From contig CBDHFM010000030.1 of NCBI GenBank assembly GCA_965262505.1, positions 1,302,001-1,366,000 of the forward strand: a stretch of 64,000 nucleotides of DNA, in the 5' to 3' direction. A program made the position numbers and the translations under genes. The DNA comes from JACPPO01 sp965262505 (GTDB taxonomy: Bacteria > Acidobacteriota > Vicinamibacteria > Vicinamibacterales > UBA2999). Below the pieces are notes generated by a model. That model searched no databases and was not told where the DNA came from. It was given only the letters and a program-made list of their open reading frames with translations. Numbering within the stretch: position 1 is the first letter of the stretch; each line of letters opens with the position of its first letter. Positions 17,666 through 27,984 of the stretch are shown here, in pieces.

Positions 17666-19095
17666 GAGTGTGAGCGAAACTTAGTTGGAAATTGAAGCGG
17701 CTCCAAACCCTGTGGTTTGATGACGTTGCGAGACGAACATCACGCCACGAGAGAAAGGAGCCGAGATGAGCCGTGTCCTACGATCGGTCAGGAAGCGCAA
17801 GAAAGGTCGCACGTTGGGCGCGGTCGACGTCATCGACCGAGAGGGGTACGCGGAGCTGGAGGTCGATGCCAAGGTGGAATTGATCCGGTCCTTGATTCCG
17901 CTGGGGTTGCTGCACATCGAGGAATGGCTCGACGAGGAAGTGCCCGCGCTGGCTGGCGAACGCGACGCCCGCAAAGACCCGTCAGTCGGCGGGCGCCGTC
18001 ATGGGAGCCACCCCGGGACGGTCGGGTTGGCCGGCCAGCGCGTGCCGATTCGCGTGCCCCGGATTCGCCATGTCACGGAGCGCGAGATTCCCCTGCGGTC
18101 GTACGAAGCGCTGCATGGCGATCGCGCAGTCAACGACCTGTTGTTGAGGCGCGTGCTGTATGGGATCTCGTGCCGCAACTACGCGGCGGCCGCCGAGGCG
18201 ATTCCCGGGGCGATCGGCCTGTCGGGGTCGACGGTGTCCCGCGCGTTCATTCAGGCCAGCGCGACGAAACTCCGCGAACTCCAGGAGCGGGACCTCTCCG
18301 GGGAGGACGTTGTGGCCCTCGTGCTGGACGGCAAGACGTTCGCCGAGGCGACGATGGTCGTCGCGCTGGGCATCACGATGACGGGGGACAAACGGTTCCT
18401 GGGCTTTGTCGAGACGGACACCGAGAACGAGCAGGTGTTGACCCCGTTCCTCCGGTCCTTGGTCGAGCGGGGCCTCGATGTTTCCCAGGGGCTTCTGGTG
18501 ATCGTCGATGGCGGCAAGGGGCTCCGGGCGGCCGTGCGGAAGGCCTTCCGCCACCGCGCCCTGGTGCAACGGTGTCAAGGGCACAAGCGCGAGAACGTGG
18601 TGAGTTACCTGGCCAAGCGTGAGCAGCCGGTGTGGCGGCAGCGTCTCCAGCGCGCCTACAACCGTCCGGAGTACGACGAGACCCTCGCCGCCCTCCAGTC
18701 GCTCCAGCATGAGCTGGAGGATCGGAACCAATCGGCGGCCGGCAGTCTGGCGGAAGGCCTGGACGAGACCCTGACGTTGCATCGCCTCGGCGTGTATGGC
18801 GTGCTGGGCCGGTCGCTGAAGACGACGAACGGCCTCGAGTCCATCAACGCGCTCATTGAGGAGCGCTGTGCGAAGGTCGATCACTGGCAGAACTCAAGTC
18901 AACGCCAGCGCTGGCTCGCCACGGCGCTCCTGGACATCGAGCCGCGTCTACGCAAGGTGATGGGCTACCGGCACCTGCCCAGGCTTCGTGACGCATTGAA
19001 GCGAGAGTTGAAGATCGACACGACGACATCGAAGACCAAAGCCGCGTAAGCAATCAGGAGTCGCGGAGAGTTTCAACTAGGAATGGGCTTGACTC
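17666..19095 (+). mobile_element. IS256 family insertion sequence with 8-bp target duplication
   Basis: The element is 1430 bp, flanked by CTAGCCGC at 17658-17665 and again at 19096-19103. The ends are imperfect inverted repeats: GAGTGTGAGCGAAACTTAG on the left against GAGTCAAGCCCATTCCTAG read inward from the right, with TAGTTG conserved just inside. Both features fit the IS256 family, whose duplications are 8-9 bp. It sits within the last codons of kinase K1. Confidence 0.9.
17766..19049 (+). CDS. IS256 family (mutator-type) transposase
   Basis: The product is 427 residues. ATG at 17766 follows GAAAGGAG. The catalytic residues are in VVALVLDGKTFAE (first Asp), GLLVIVDGGKGLRAAV (second Asp) and KTTNGLESINALIEE (Glu). 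The C(2)H-like motif between them reads LVQRCQGHKRENVV, as usual for the family. The C-terminus is basic. The frame is complete, so the element may be active. Confidence 0.95.
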   Translation: MSRVLRSVRKRKKGRTLGAVDVIDREGYAELEVDAKVELIRSLIPLGLLHIEEWLDEEVPALAGERDARKDPSVGGRRHGSHPGTVGLAGQRVPIRVPRIRHVTEREIPLRSYEALHGDRAVNDLLLRRVLYGISCRNYAAAAEAIPGAIGLSGSTVSRAFIQASATKLRELQERDLSGEDVVALVLDGKTFAEATMVVALGITMTGDKRFLGFVETDTENEQVLTPFLRSLVERGLDVSQGLLVIVDGGKGLRAAVRKAFRHRALVQRCQGHKRENVVSYLAKREQPVWRQRLQRAYNRPEYDETLAALQSLQHELEDRNQSAAGSLAEGLDETLTLHRLGVYGVLGRSLKTTNGLESINALIEERCAKVDHWQNSSQRQRWLATALLDIEPRLRKVMGYRHLPRLRDALKRELKIDTTTSKTKAA

Positions 19096-21766
19096 CTAGC
19101 CGCCGCAGTTCCTCGAACCAGTTGAGGACAACGGTGATCGAGTCTGGCGCCCCGCCATCGGTAGAGGCGGGCAGCACGACCAGGAATTGCTCGCCGTCTG
19201 GCGTCACGTCAAAGTTTCTTTGAGTCAAGGGATGGATCGTGTCCTCGATTGGCAACGCCATCGGTGCACCGAACGCGAAACCGGGTGCGCTGCTCACGCT
19301 GATCACCATCAACTGGTTGCTGAGCGAGTCGTGAAAGAAGAGCTCCATGCCATCGCGTGACCACACTGGGGTACGACCCTGGCCCGTCGAAAGCTGATAT
19401 AGCGCGCCCGTCGATGGGAACGGTTGTACGAACTCCTCAGGAAGCCCTTCCGTGGTGCTCATGTACGCAAGCCACCGACCGTCTGGCGAGAAGGCCGAGT
19501 GCTTCTCCACGATTACGGGTTCGTCAACGAAAACCACGGGCGCGCCGTCGCCTCCCGCCGGCAGCGTCCACACGCCTTGGGCGCCGGCACCGAACACGTC
19601 GAGGGACAGCGTGCCGTCCGGGCTCCACGACTCAGGTTCGTGGCTGGAGGCCCCGTCCTCCACGCGGGTGAGCCGTTCCGCACCACCGCTACCATCGGCA
19701 AGCTGGCGGTAGATGGCGAAGTCGCCGTCGCGGTTCGACTGAAACGTGATGTATCGCCCGTCGAGTGTCCAGATCGGGAAGTAGTTGCCACCACCGAACG
19801 TCAGGCGCCGCAGGGTCCCCTGTGGGCCGAGATCGTAGACCCATATCTCGCCATCGTCCTCCGTTCCGACGGTCAGTTGAGTGCCGTCCGGTGACAGCCT
19901 GGGGTGCACGTACCGGCCGGGCGGTAGATCGAGCGGATGGACTGTGCCGGTGCGTTCGACCAACGCCAATATTCGTGAGTTCTCAGCCGAGCCTTGCACA
20001 TACACGAACGTCCCGGTGGCGGAGACCGCATAGTGGGCGGTCGGCGTGTTGGCCGCCTCCCGTCTGACGCCTTGCACGAACGGAACTGGGGTTCCTCGCA
20101 CTTCCAGTCGGTCAGGGTCAAACGCCGCCGCGTACAACGCGTCACCCTGGGCATAGAGGAGATGGCCGGTCGACACATAGCGAGCGTCAGTCCCGCCTTG
20201 CCACACCGCCGTCCGCTCGCCTGAGCGGAGCGATTGCACCATCACCTGGCCTTGATCCCAGGGCGTGGTGAGTTGGCGCGCGCTGTACAGGACCGACTCA
20301 CCGTCGGGTAGTAGCTGCGGGCCCCATATCTCTTCCCCCGGCTGGGCTGGGATCACGAGTTCCGGAGTGCCGCCGTTGGCCGAAACTCGCAGGATGCCCT
20401 CGATCGTGCCGATGAGAATCGAGTCGTCCCGGCCCCAGTTGACGCCCTGTGGAAGGTCGCCCAGCGTGGCAATGACACTGTGCGCTCCGCCCCCCGTCGG
20501 GAAGCGCCTCAGCTCGCTATCAGCAGCGTTCCAATATCCCACCCACTCGCCGTCGGGGGAGAAGAACGGTCTGCCTAGGACGCCCTGATTACTAGGAAGC
20601 AGCTACCCCTCCAGTTCACCCATCGGGCGCACATGGAGGCCGAAGATCGAGGTGTAGGCAACGTAACGGCCGCCGGGGGAGATAGCGATGACGCCGCGAC
20701 CGGCCGTTTCTCTGAACGACTCGCCGGCGGGAAGGACGTATGCGAAGCGAGTGACCAGGTTCGGTTCAAGGGAGGGCCACAGGCTCCAGCCCACAAGGCC
20801 ACTGACAAGAACCGCTAGGACGGCCGTCACTGCGGCAAAAGGGAGGGCCTTTCGCCACACGGGCATTGCGATAGCTCCGGACTCCGCCAAGCGAGTCTCG
20901 GTCGTCTCGAACGCGCCCTCCAGCGCGAGGCGGACATCTGCGATGTCGTGAATACGCTGCTTCGAGTCCTTGCGCAGGCACCGTCGGATGTAGCTGCCGA
21001 GCACGGGGGACATGCCAACCGGCAACAGTGTCCAGTCCGGTTCTCTGGCGAGCACAGACGCCAGCACCTCGGATACGTCGCTCCCCGCAAACGCCCGTTG
21101 TCCCGTGAGCATCTCGTAGAGCACGGCACCAAAGGCCCAGACATCCGCCCGCTTGTCTACGGGCTTGCCCTTGGCTTGCTCGGGACTCATGTAGGCCGCG
21201 GTCCCCAGGATCATCCCGGCCTGGGTCATGGCCGGTGTCGTGATCGTCGGGGCCTGCGACATGCCCGGCGACATCGCACTCCTCGGCTCCAGCGCCTTCG
21301 CTAACCCGAAGTCCAGCACCTTCACCACCCCATCGGGCCGCAGCTTGACGTTGGCGGGCTTCAAATCGCGGTGGATGATGCCTTGCTCGTGTGCGGCTTC
21401 GAGCGCCTCGGCGATCTGCTTGGCAATGGGCAGCGCCTCGTCAACCGGGATCGCCCCCTGCGTGATGCGGTTTTCCAGCGTCGGCCCCTCGACCAGTTCC
21501 ATCACCAGCGCGATGGTGCCCGCGCTCTTTTCGAGGCCGTGAATCTGCGCGATATTCGGATGGTTGAGTGAAGCGAGGACTTCCGCCTCACGTTGAAAGC
21601 GGGCCAGCCGCTCAGCATCAGCCGCCAACGACTCCGGCAACACCTTGATGGCGACCGACCGCTTCAGGTTGGTATCCGTCGCCCGATACACCTCCCCCAT
21701 CCCGCCCTCGCCGATCTGGGCAGCAATCTCATACGGGCCGAGGCGGGTGCCGGATTGCAGAGGCAT
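19073..21766 (-). pseudogene. Ser/Thr kinase-propeller K1, split by an in-frame TAG
   Basis: The frame spans 898 codons and is interrupted once, by TAG at 20605-20603. On both sides the phase is the same: HVRPMGELEG, stop, LLPSNQGVLGRPFFSPDGEW. The N-terminal part has a full Hanks-type kinase domain (GEGGMGEVYRATDTNLKR, VAIKVLP, HRDLKPANVK, DFGLAK, MSPEQAKG), then one membrane helix near PFAAVTAVLAVLVSGLVGW. The rest is a TolB/WD40-like propeller. If translation stops at TAG, a 387-residue membrane kinase without its sensor results. The C-terminus is also altered: the last codons and TGA come from the right end of IS256. K1 starts 2 bases after K2 ends, so they were an operon. Confidence 0.85.
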
Positions 21767-21768
21767 CG

Positions 21769-24488
21769 TTATGGCACGGGCACGCGCTGTCGCAGTTCCT
21801 CGAACCAGTTCTGGACGAGGACGAGTCGTCGCGAGGCCGACGCCTCATCGCTCTGGACCATCACGAAGCGTTGGCCGTCCGGCGCCACGTCGAAGCCGAG
21901 ACCGCCGCCGGCACCCCTGTATCGCCCCGTGAAGAGCATCCGGGGCCGACCGAACCTCACCATTGGCGTCGTCTCGACGCTGGCCGCCATCACGGCGCTG
22001 CCCTGACGAAAAAACAGCTCTCGTCCATCTCGTGACCAGACGGGAAGGCCCCGCCTTCAGTCGACACAACTATCCTGCCTTGCAAGTTAGGATAGCTAGC
22101 CACGTAGACCTCGTCACGGCCAGATTCGTCCGACGCGTACGCGAGCCAGCGGCCGTTTGGTGAGATCTTCCCGCTCCGTTCGCTGAACGGGCTCACCAAG
22201 AAAGGTTGGGGGGCGCCGCCATTAACCGGATGGAGCCAAAGATCCATTCGGGTGGCGGGATCGTCCACGTTCAACAGCAGGTCGCCCCCGTCTGGTGACC
22301 ATGAGGTTGGGTAACGAGCGCCTGCCGGAACAGGGCCGTCCAAGAGGAACTCCTTCGGTCCGCTCGCATCGGCGGGCTGCCATGCGACGTTGCTCGCGCT
22401 GTAGAAAGTGATGCGCTGTCCATCCGGCGTCCACACCGGTGCAAGATTGTGGTCCTCGGTCGTGAGGCGGCTCTTCGTGCCGCGCTCCACGTCATAGACC
22501 CAGATGTCGGATGGGTCTGGATCCGCGTCGATGACCACGGCCACGCGTGCGCCATCCGGCGACAGGGTGGGGCCTCGAAACGCCTGGCGGTCGGGTGTGA
22601 GCGGTGTCGCCACGCCGTTCCGCTCCACCCAGACCAGATGATGCCGGCGATTCCCCGGAGCATATAAGAGCACACCCGTGTTCGACGTCGCGAAATACAC
22701 CGCGCCCGCGTTCGGTCCTTCGTAGACCGACTCGAGGACGGAGATGGGTGAGCCGCCGATCGAGAGGGTCGCGAGATCGAATGGCAGCGCACGAACTCCG
22801 AACGCCTGCCCATACAGCAGGTGTCCAGTCGGCACGTATCGCGTCTGGAGGATGAAGCCAGCCCCCAACACAGCCGGGGCAACTCCCTGGAGGTCGGCCG
22901 GAAGATCGGTTCGAGTGGCTAGGATGCGCCACGCGCCGGTTCCCAGCGAGACCGTCGCAACGGCGAAACCGCCCAGGGTGAACACGACGGTCTCTCGATC
23001 AGGAAGGATCTGCGGAAACTGCGGCCGCCCGCGCTGCCATGGGTCGGTGTCCGGTGGCTGCAGGCGCTCGGGCACGCCACCGGCGGCGGGCACCCGGAAG
23101 AGCCCGAAGCCACGCGTGGCGAAGACGATAGTGTCGTCCGGGCCCCAGCTGGCGCCTTTGCTGACGCCCTCGATGTCTGCGATGCGGAGCGGCGCCCCTC
23201 CGGCCAGCGCGAGCTTCTGGAGCGCGCCGGCCGCGAAGAACCCTATCCACGCCCCGTCGGGGGAAAAGAAAGGATTCCTCGCACCGGTCGTGCCGGGAAG
23301 GGCTCGCACCTCCAGCTCGTCGAGGTTGCGGAGATAGAGCTGAATCTGTCCGACGCGTTCGGCTGCGTAGACGACACGGGCTCCGTCTGGTGACACGGCG
23401 AGGGGATACGAATCGCCGTTCAGGACCAGGTGTTCGTCCGCCGGAAGGAGGATCATCGTTCGGGCGACCGCCACATCGCCGCTGGTCTCCGGGGCCACCG
23501 GTGAGTCAAGCAGCGCAGTAACGAGCGCGATGCCGAGCACGGCCGCGACCGCCCACGGCACCGCGCGGCGCCACGCGGCAGGCCGAGGGATGGCACTGGA
23601 CGGCACCGTCGGCGACACGCCCGCCTCACCGGCAGCGACGCGCCTCAGCTCTCTCAGCAGATCCCGCGCCGTCTGCCACCGGTCATCCGGGTCTTTGCCA
23701 AGACAGACCGTGACAGCGTAGTCCAGCGTAGGCGGCGATACGGGCTGGAGATCGGAAATTCGTGGCGGCTCGCTCGACATGATCGCGCTGATCAGACTCG
23801 CCTGACTCTTCCCCTCAAACGCCTTCTTGCCCGTGACCATCTCGTAGACCACCGCCCCGAACGCAAAGATGTCGGTCCTGGCATCCGCCTCCTGGCCTTG
23901 CAGTTGCTCAGGGGCCATGTACGACAAGGTGCCAATGATGGTGCCTGCACCGGTGAGTGGTGAGCTGATGGTGGGTGCCTCGCTGAGACCCACAGTCCCA
24001 GCCGCACTGGTCGGCCGCAGCTTCGCCAGCCCGAAGTCGAGCAGCTTCGCGCCCGTCTTGGTCAGCATGATATTGCCAGGCTTGAGATCCCGATGGACGA
24101 TCCCCTGGCGGTGGGCCTTGTCCAGCGCGTCGGCGATCTGAATGGCAGTCTGGAGTGCCTGGTCGAGCGACAAGGCCCCTTTGGTCAACCGCTGGGCCAG
24201 CGTCTCGCCTTCCAGGTGCTCCATGACGAGGAAGTCGGTGGCACCCTCGCGGCCGACGTCGTACAGCGTGCAGATATGCGGGTGGTTCAGGCTGGAGATG
24301 GTCTTGGCTTCCCGCTCGAACCGCTGCTTCAGCGCAGGATCGCTGGCGACATGCTCAGGTAGCACTTTGATGGCGACTGTGCGGTCGAGGCGGGTGTCGC
24401 GGGCTTTGTACACCTCACCCATGCCCCCAGCCCCGAGGGCGGAGACGATCTCATACGGGCCGAGGCGGGTGCCTGGAGTGAGGGCCAA
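21769..24488 (-). pseudogene. Ser/Thr kinase-propeller K2, frameshifted near the C-terminus
   Basis: This is a Hanks-type kinase (GAGGMGEVYKARDTRLDR, VAIKVLPEHV, HRDLKPGNIM, DFGLAKL, MAPEQLQG) followed by a membrane helix (AVPWAVAAVLGIALVTALL) and a six-bladed TolB-like propeller. The first frame ends after 832 residues with FPSGHEMDESCFF. The expected propeller sequence continues in another frame as MMAASVETTPMVRFG and ends RQRVPVP at 21769. One missing base near 22041 explains it: adding a C there on the plus strand restores FPVWSRDGRELFFRQGS. The kinase domain is unaffected, so a protein with a damaged last blade may be made. A sequencing error is possible. IS1380 sits about 20 bp upstream of the start. 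Confidence 0.85.
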
Positions 24489-24506
24489 ACTGTTGGAGTA
24501 TAAGGG

Positions 24507-26191
24507 CTAGCCTGAATAATTCATCAACGATCGCGATCGCGTAGAAACACAAACGCCTCCCCGTGGTACAAAGGCCGTGCTGATGGACCTTTTCCACGAC
24601 GGAGGCGCTTGGTTTGAACGACGAAACGATAACACAGACTGTTCTGTTTCCTGATCTGCTCGACCGACCCGTGATGGCGACGTTCGATCAGCCTCACGCG
24701 AGTTCGGACGGCGGCGCGGTGCTGCTTAAAGCCGCCGATCAACGGCTCGGCCTGCTGGCCGCCCTCACGGCGACGGTCCCCGACGCGCGCGCGTCGGCGC
24801 GCGTGATGCACGGGGTGAGCGATCTGATCGCGCAACGTGTCTTCGCGATCGCGTGTGGCCATCCCGATGGCAATGACGCTGACCGACTCGCCGACGATCC
24901 GATCCACAAACTGTTGCTGGGGCGCGACCCGATCGAGGGCGGCCGCTTGGCGTCGCAGCCGACGATCTCGCGGTTCGAGCGCACGGCGGCCCCGCGGATG
25001 CTGCGCGCCATGAGCGACGCGCTCGCCGACCGGGTGCTGGCCCGCCATCGCCGCCGGCGACGGGGCGCTCGCCTGATCACGATCGACCTCGATGTCACCG
25101 AAGACGAGACCCACGGCGCGCAGCAACTCACCTTCTTCAATGGCTTCTATGATCACTGGTGCTACTTGCCACTCGTGGCGAGCCTGACCTTTGACGATGA
25201 GGCACGGCAGTACCTCGTCGCCGCGATCCTCCGCCCGGGCAACGCGGCGGGGACGGCTGGCGCGGTGGGGCTGCTGAAGCGGCTGCTCCCGAAACTCTGG
25301 CGCGCCTTTCCCCGTGCCCGGCTCCGCGTGCGGCTGGATGGGGGCTTCGCTACGCCGGAGATTTTTGACCACCTGGAGGCGGCCGGGGTCGAGTATGTCG
25401 TCGCCATGGGGAACAACGCGGTCCTCACGCGGCACGCCGAGCCGGCGGTCGCGCCGCTCCGGGCGGTCGTCGCCACGACCCAAGAGACCGCGACTGCCTA
25501 TGCGGAGGCGGCGTATCAGGCGGGCACCTGGGCGGTGCCCCGGCGCACCATTATCAAAGCCGAAGTGGTGTGGCACCACGGACGAGTGCCGCGCGATAAC
25601 CCGCGTTTCGTCATCACGAATCTGCGCCAAACGCCGGAGTGGATCTACACCCACGTGTATTGCGCCCGCGGCGACAGTGAGAATCGCTTCAAGGAACTGA
25701 AACACGCCCTCGCCTTCGGGCGCACCAGCTGTACGCGCTTCTGGGCCAATCAGTTGCGCGTCACCTTGACGGCGGCCGCGTTCGTCCTCTTCCAAGAACT
25801 GCAACTCCATGCGGACCGGACCGCGCTCCGCGGGGCGCAAGTCCCTCGGCTGCGGCAGGCGCTGATCACGATCGGGGTGCAGGTCGTGCGGTCGGTCCGC
25901 CGGATCGTCCTGCATTTCCCGCGATCCCATCCCGACGCCGTCTCGTGGGCGCGTCTCGCCCGCGCGCTCGGCGCCGCCCCCGCGTAACCCGTTCCTGCCA
26001 TCGCCACCACGCGGTCCTCGCGCCGGAGGTGTCGCCCCCGACCACGCCGATCCGGTCCCCGGCCCCGTGGCCTCAACCGACCGGCCGTCTCATCGCCTCA
26101 ATCGTCATGACGCCAGCGTCCATCTGCGTCATCACACTCGAAAACGCCTGCACGACGAGCAACTCAGTCACTCGTGAATAATGCGGGCTAG
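24507..26191 (+). mobile_element. IS1380 family insertion sequence with CTAG duplication
   Basis: The element is 24511-26187 (1677 bp), flanked by CTAG at 24507-24510 and 26188-26191. The ends are inverted repeats, CCTGAATAATTCATCA against CCCGCATTATTCACGA. Size, 4-bp duplication and transposase agree with IS1380. About 200 bp after the transposase gene (25988-26187) are non-coding element sequence. It lies just upstream of the K2 start and may have removed or replaced that promoter. Confidence 0.9.
24614..25987 (+). CDS. IS1380 family transposase
   Basis: The product is 457 residues from a TTG start preceded by GGAGG at 24601. The N-terminal segment SSDGGAVLLKAADQRLGLL and HKLLLGRDP are typical of IS1380. 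The catalytic core shows LITIDLDVTEDETHGAQQ for the first Asp, LRVRLDGGFATPEIFDHL for the second, and CARGDSENRFKELKHAL for the Glu. The frame is intact. A frame of 468 codons on the opposite strand is a GC shadow. Confidence 0.95.
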   Translation: MNDETITQTVLFPDLLDRPVMATFDQPHASSDGGAVLLKAADQRLGLLAALTATVPDARASARVMHGVSDLIAQRVFAIACGHPDGNDADRLADDPIHKLLLGRDPIEGGRLASQPTISRFERTAAPRMLRAMSDALADRVLARHRRRRRGARLITIDLDVTEDETHGAQQLTFFNGFYDHWCYLPLVASLTFDDEARQYLVAAILRPGNAAGTAGAVGLLKRLLPKLWRAFPRARLRVRLDGGFATPEIFDHLEAAGVEYVVAMGNNAVLTRHAEPAVAPLRAVVATTQETATAYAEAAYQAGTWAVPRRTIIKAEVVWHHGRVPRDNPRFVITNLRQTPEWIYTHVYCARGDSENRFKELKHALAFGRTSCTRFWANQLRVTLTAAAFVLFQELQLHADRTALRGAQVPRLRQALITIGVQVVRSVRRIVLHFPRSHPDAVSWARLARALGAAPA

Positions 26192-26289
26192 AGGAGCTGC
26201 GGGCGTGATAGGTCCTCTGTAACGGCCTAGTGTTTAGGAATCTTGGTTCCGGCCTCCCTGAAAGCCCCCCTGGCGAATAGATAAACACT
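26192..26289. other. Short spacer between IS1380 and IS1595
   Basis: No gene is seen. It contains TAGTGTTTA and, about 50 bases later, TAAACACTA as an inverted pair. It ends in the ATAAACACTACGCG sequence shared with 16367-16382. Confidence 0.5.
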
Positions 26290-27347
26290 ACGCGACTCTT
26301 GCTTATCCGGTTGTTTCAGCAAGCCACCACCGATAGTGTACGGGCGTGGCGCACCCGTCATTTCCGAAGAATATCCGCGAGTTTCAACGCCAATTCGCCA
26401 CCGAAGAGGCTTGTCAGGACTACTTGGCGGCGTGTCGCTGGCCGGACGGTTTTGCGTGTCCCCGGTGCGGGCATGCGCGCGGCTATCGACTGGTCGAGCA
26501 GCGGCGCTGGCAATGTGCGGCGTGTCGGTATCAGGTATCGCTGACCGCCGGGACGATTCTCCACAACACGAAGACGCCCCTCGCCGTGTGGTTCTGGGCG
26601 GCCTATTTGACAGTCACCGACAAGCGGGGCATCTCGGCCCTCCTGCTCCAGCGGCAGATGGGGCTGCGGCGGTACGAAACGGCGTGGCTGCTGTTGCACA
26701 AACTGCGGCGCGCGATGGTGAACGTGGGGCGGGAGCCCTTGCACGGCGACGTGGAGATCGATGACACCTGGGTGGGCGCGCCACAGGCCGGCCTGCGCGG
26801 CAGTCGCCAACTCAAAGGGCGGAAAGCCGCGATTGTGCTGGTGGCGGTGGAACGACGCGGTGATCGGTCGGGTCGGGTCCGCATGTCCGTGATCCCGGAC
26901 TTCAAACAAACGACGATGCTCGCGTTCGTCATGCAACATGTCGCGCCGGGGGCAACGGTCTATAGCGACGGCCTGAAGAGTTTCGACGGTCTCCAGGCCG
27001 CCGACGTCAGGCACGTCGCCCGCACGCAACCGATCCGGAGCGCCCTGCACCGGGGGGTGCCCTCCGCGGCGCCCTTGGCTGACCGCGCCATCGGCAACCT
27101 CCAGCAGTGGTTGATCGGCACGCACCACGGCGTCAGCAAGGCGCAACTGCAGGTCTACCTCGACGAGTTCGTGTTTCGGCACAATCGGCGGCGGCAACCG
27201 ATGGCCGCCTTTCAGACCCTACTGGGCCTGGGGGCCGGCCGCGCGCCCACGCCCTACCGACGGATTCGCGGCGCGCAGGACGTGCGCCCCCAGGTGGGCG
27301 CAACATATAGGGGCTAGCTGAAACAACCGGATAAGCAAGACGCGACT
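26290..27347 (+). mobile_element. IS1595 family insertion sequence with 8-bp target duplication
   Basis: The element is 26298-27339 (1042 bp) with perfect 23-bp inverted repeats beginning CTTGCTTATCCGGTTGTTTC. The target ACGCGACT is duplicated at 26290-26297 and 27340-27347. The 8-bp duplication and size fit the IS1595 family. The target is the conserved sequence found downstream of the kinase genes. Confidence 0.93.
26346..27317 (+). CDS. IS1595 family transposase
   Basis: The product is 323 residues from GTG 26346. The N-terminus carries the IS1595 zinc ribbon: CPRCGHARGY, then WQCAACRYQVSLTAGTI, giving four cysteines. The catalytic core is DVEIDDTWVGAPQ for the first Asp and TVYSDGLKSFDGL for the second. 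The third catalytic position lies in the FVFRHNRRRQP region, where this family often uses asparagine or histidine rather than glutamate. The frame is intact. Confidence 0.93.
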   Translation: MAHPSFPKNIREFQRQFATEEACQDYLAACRWPDGFACPRCGHARGYRLVEQRRWQCAACRYQVSLTAGTILHNTKTPLAVWFWAAYLTVTDKRGISALLLQRQMGLRRYETAWLLLHKLRRAMVNVGREPLHGDVEIDDTWVGAPQAGLRGSRQLKGRKAAIVLVAVERRGDRSGRVRMSVIPDFKQTTMLAFVMQHVAPGATVYSDGLKSFDGLQAADVRHVARTQPIRSALHRGVPSAAPLADRAIGNLQQWLIGTHHGVSKAQLQVYLDEFVFRHNRRRQPMAAFQTLLGLGAGRAPTPYRRIRGAQDVRPQVGATYRG

Positions 27348-27409
27348 AGTCAGGACTAATGTGCCGAATACGGGCACGCCGGTCAGTTCGTCGGCACCAG
27401 CCGCCGCAC
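27340..27409 (-). pseudogene. Remnant of a kinase-propeller 3' end and its flank
   Basis: On the minus strand 27409-27386 reads LRRLVPTN and a stop, the same ending as kinase K3, followed by flank sequence similar to 28286-28335. Upstream of the last eight codons the similarity ends. This marks a third kinase gene, or a duplicated 3' end, whose body has been lost. Confidence 0.6.
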
Positions 27410-27504
27410 CTGCGTCGCGCTCGACTTCCCGGGCGGCGGTGCGGCTCGTTGTCCACTCACATCGCGTACTGGGACAAGACCGGACGAGCTGCGCCGAGCC
27501 CTCC
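27410..27504. other. Spacer before the ModA-like gene
   Basis: No gene or clear signal is seen. GGGCGGCGGTGCGGCTCG at 27431-27448 has a near copy at 28179-28198, so the ModA-like gene is flanked by a short imperfect direct repeat. Confidence 0.4.
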
Positions 27505-27984
27505 TCAGGGGGCGCCGATGGGCTCGAGCCCGGCCGACGTCACGGCCGCACGGCCCTCCTCGCCGACGAGCGTGCGCAGGAAGGCCCGCGCCCCCTCGGA
27601 GTTTTCCACCGTCGCCATCATGGCTGCGGAATAGCTCGCAGACTGGTCGGCAGCGCGCGCCACGTCGACCCGGGTTCCCGGCACAAATCTGGCGGCCTCC
27701 TCCAGCGCGTCGATGGCCGGCGCCGCCATGAATATCACGTCGGCCGGCTCGGACTCCAGACGCTGCTGCACCGACCCCGCCGTGGCGCCGACGACGACCA
27801 ACGAATAGTCCGAATTGCGCTCCAAGACCTCGCCTGCCTGCCGCGCGATACCGGTCGCGGCGTCGTCAACGAAGACGAAGACCCTGACCTCCTCCCAGTC
27901 AATAACTAACTCCTGCGCGCACGCGAGCGAGGACAGCGCCAGGAGCCCCACGATCGACACGCAGCCTGCGAATACACGATGCAT
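27505..27984 (-). pseudogene. ModA-like periplasmic binding protein with an internal deletion
   Basis: The frame encodes 159 residues from ATG 27984, chosen because the signal peptide begins there (CVSIVGLLALSSLACAQ). The first part matches the N-terminal lobe of a molybdate-type substrate-binding protein: QAGEVLERNSDYSLVVVGAT, QQRLESEPADVIFMAAPAID, then FVPGTRVDVARA. The expected hinge and second lobe, about 80-100 residues, are missing, and the sequence jumps to SYSAAMMATVENSEGARAFL and GLEPIGAP, the family's C-terminal end. Normal members have about 250 residues. The frame is kept, so a short exported protein could be made, but a two-lobe binding cleft could not form. No ABC permease or ATPase lies nearby. 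Confidence 0.7.

Noticed and set aside
24524..25930. A 468-codon open frame opposite the IS1380 transposase
   Set aside because: It mirrors the transposase in a GC-rich stretch, is dominated by Arg/His/Pro/Gly and matches no family I know; the plus-strand frame has clear catalytic motifs.
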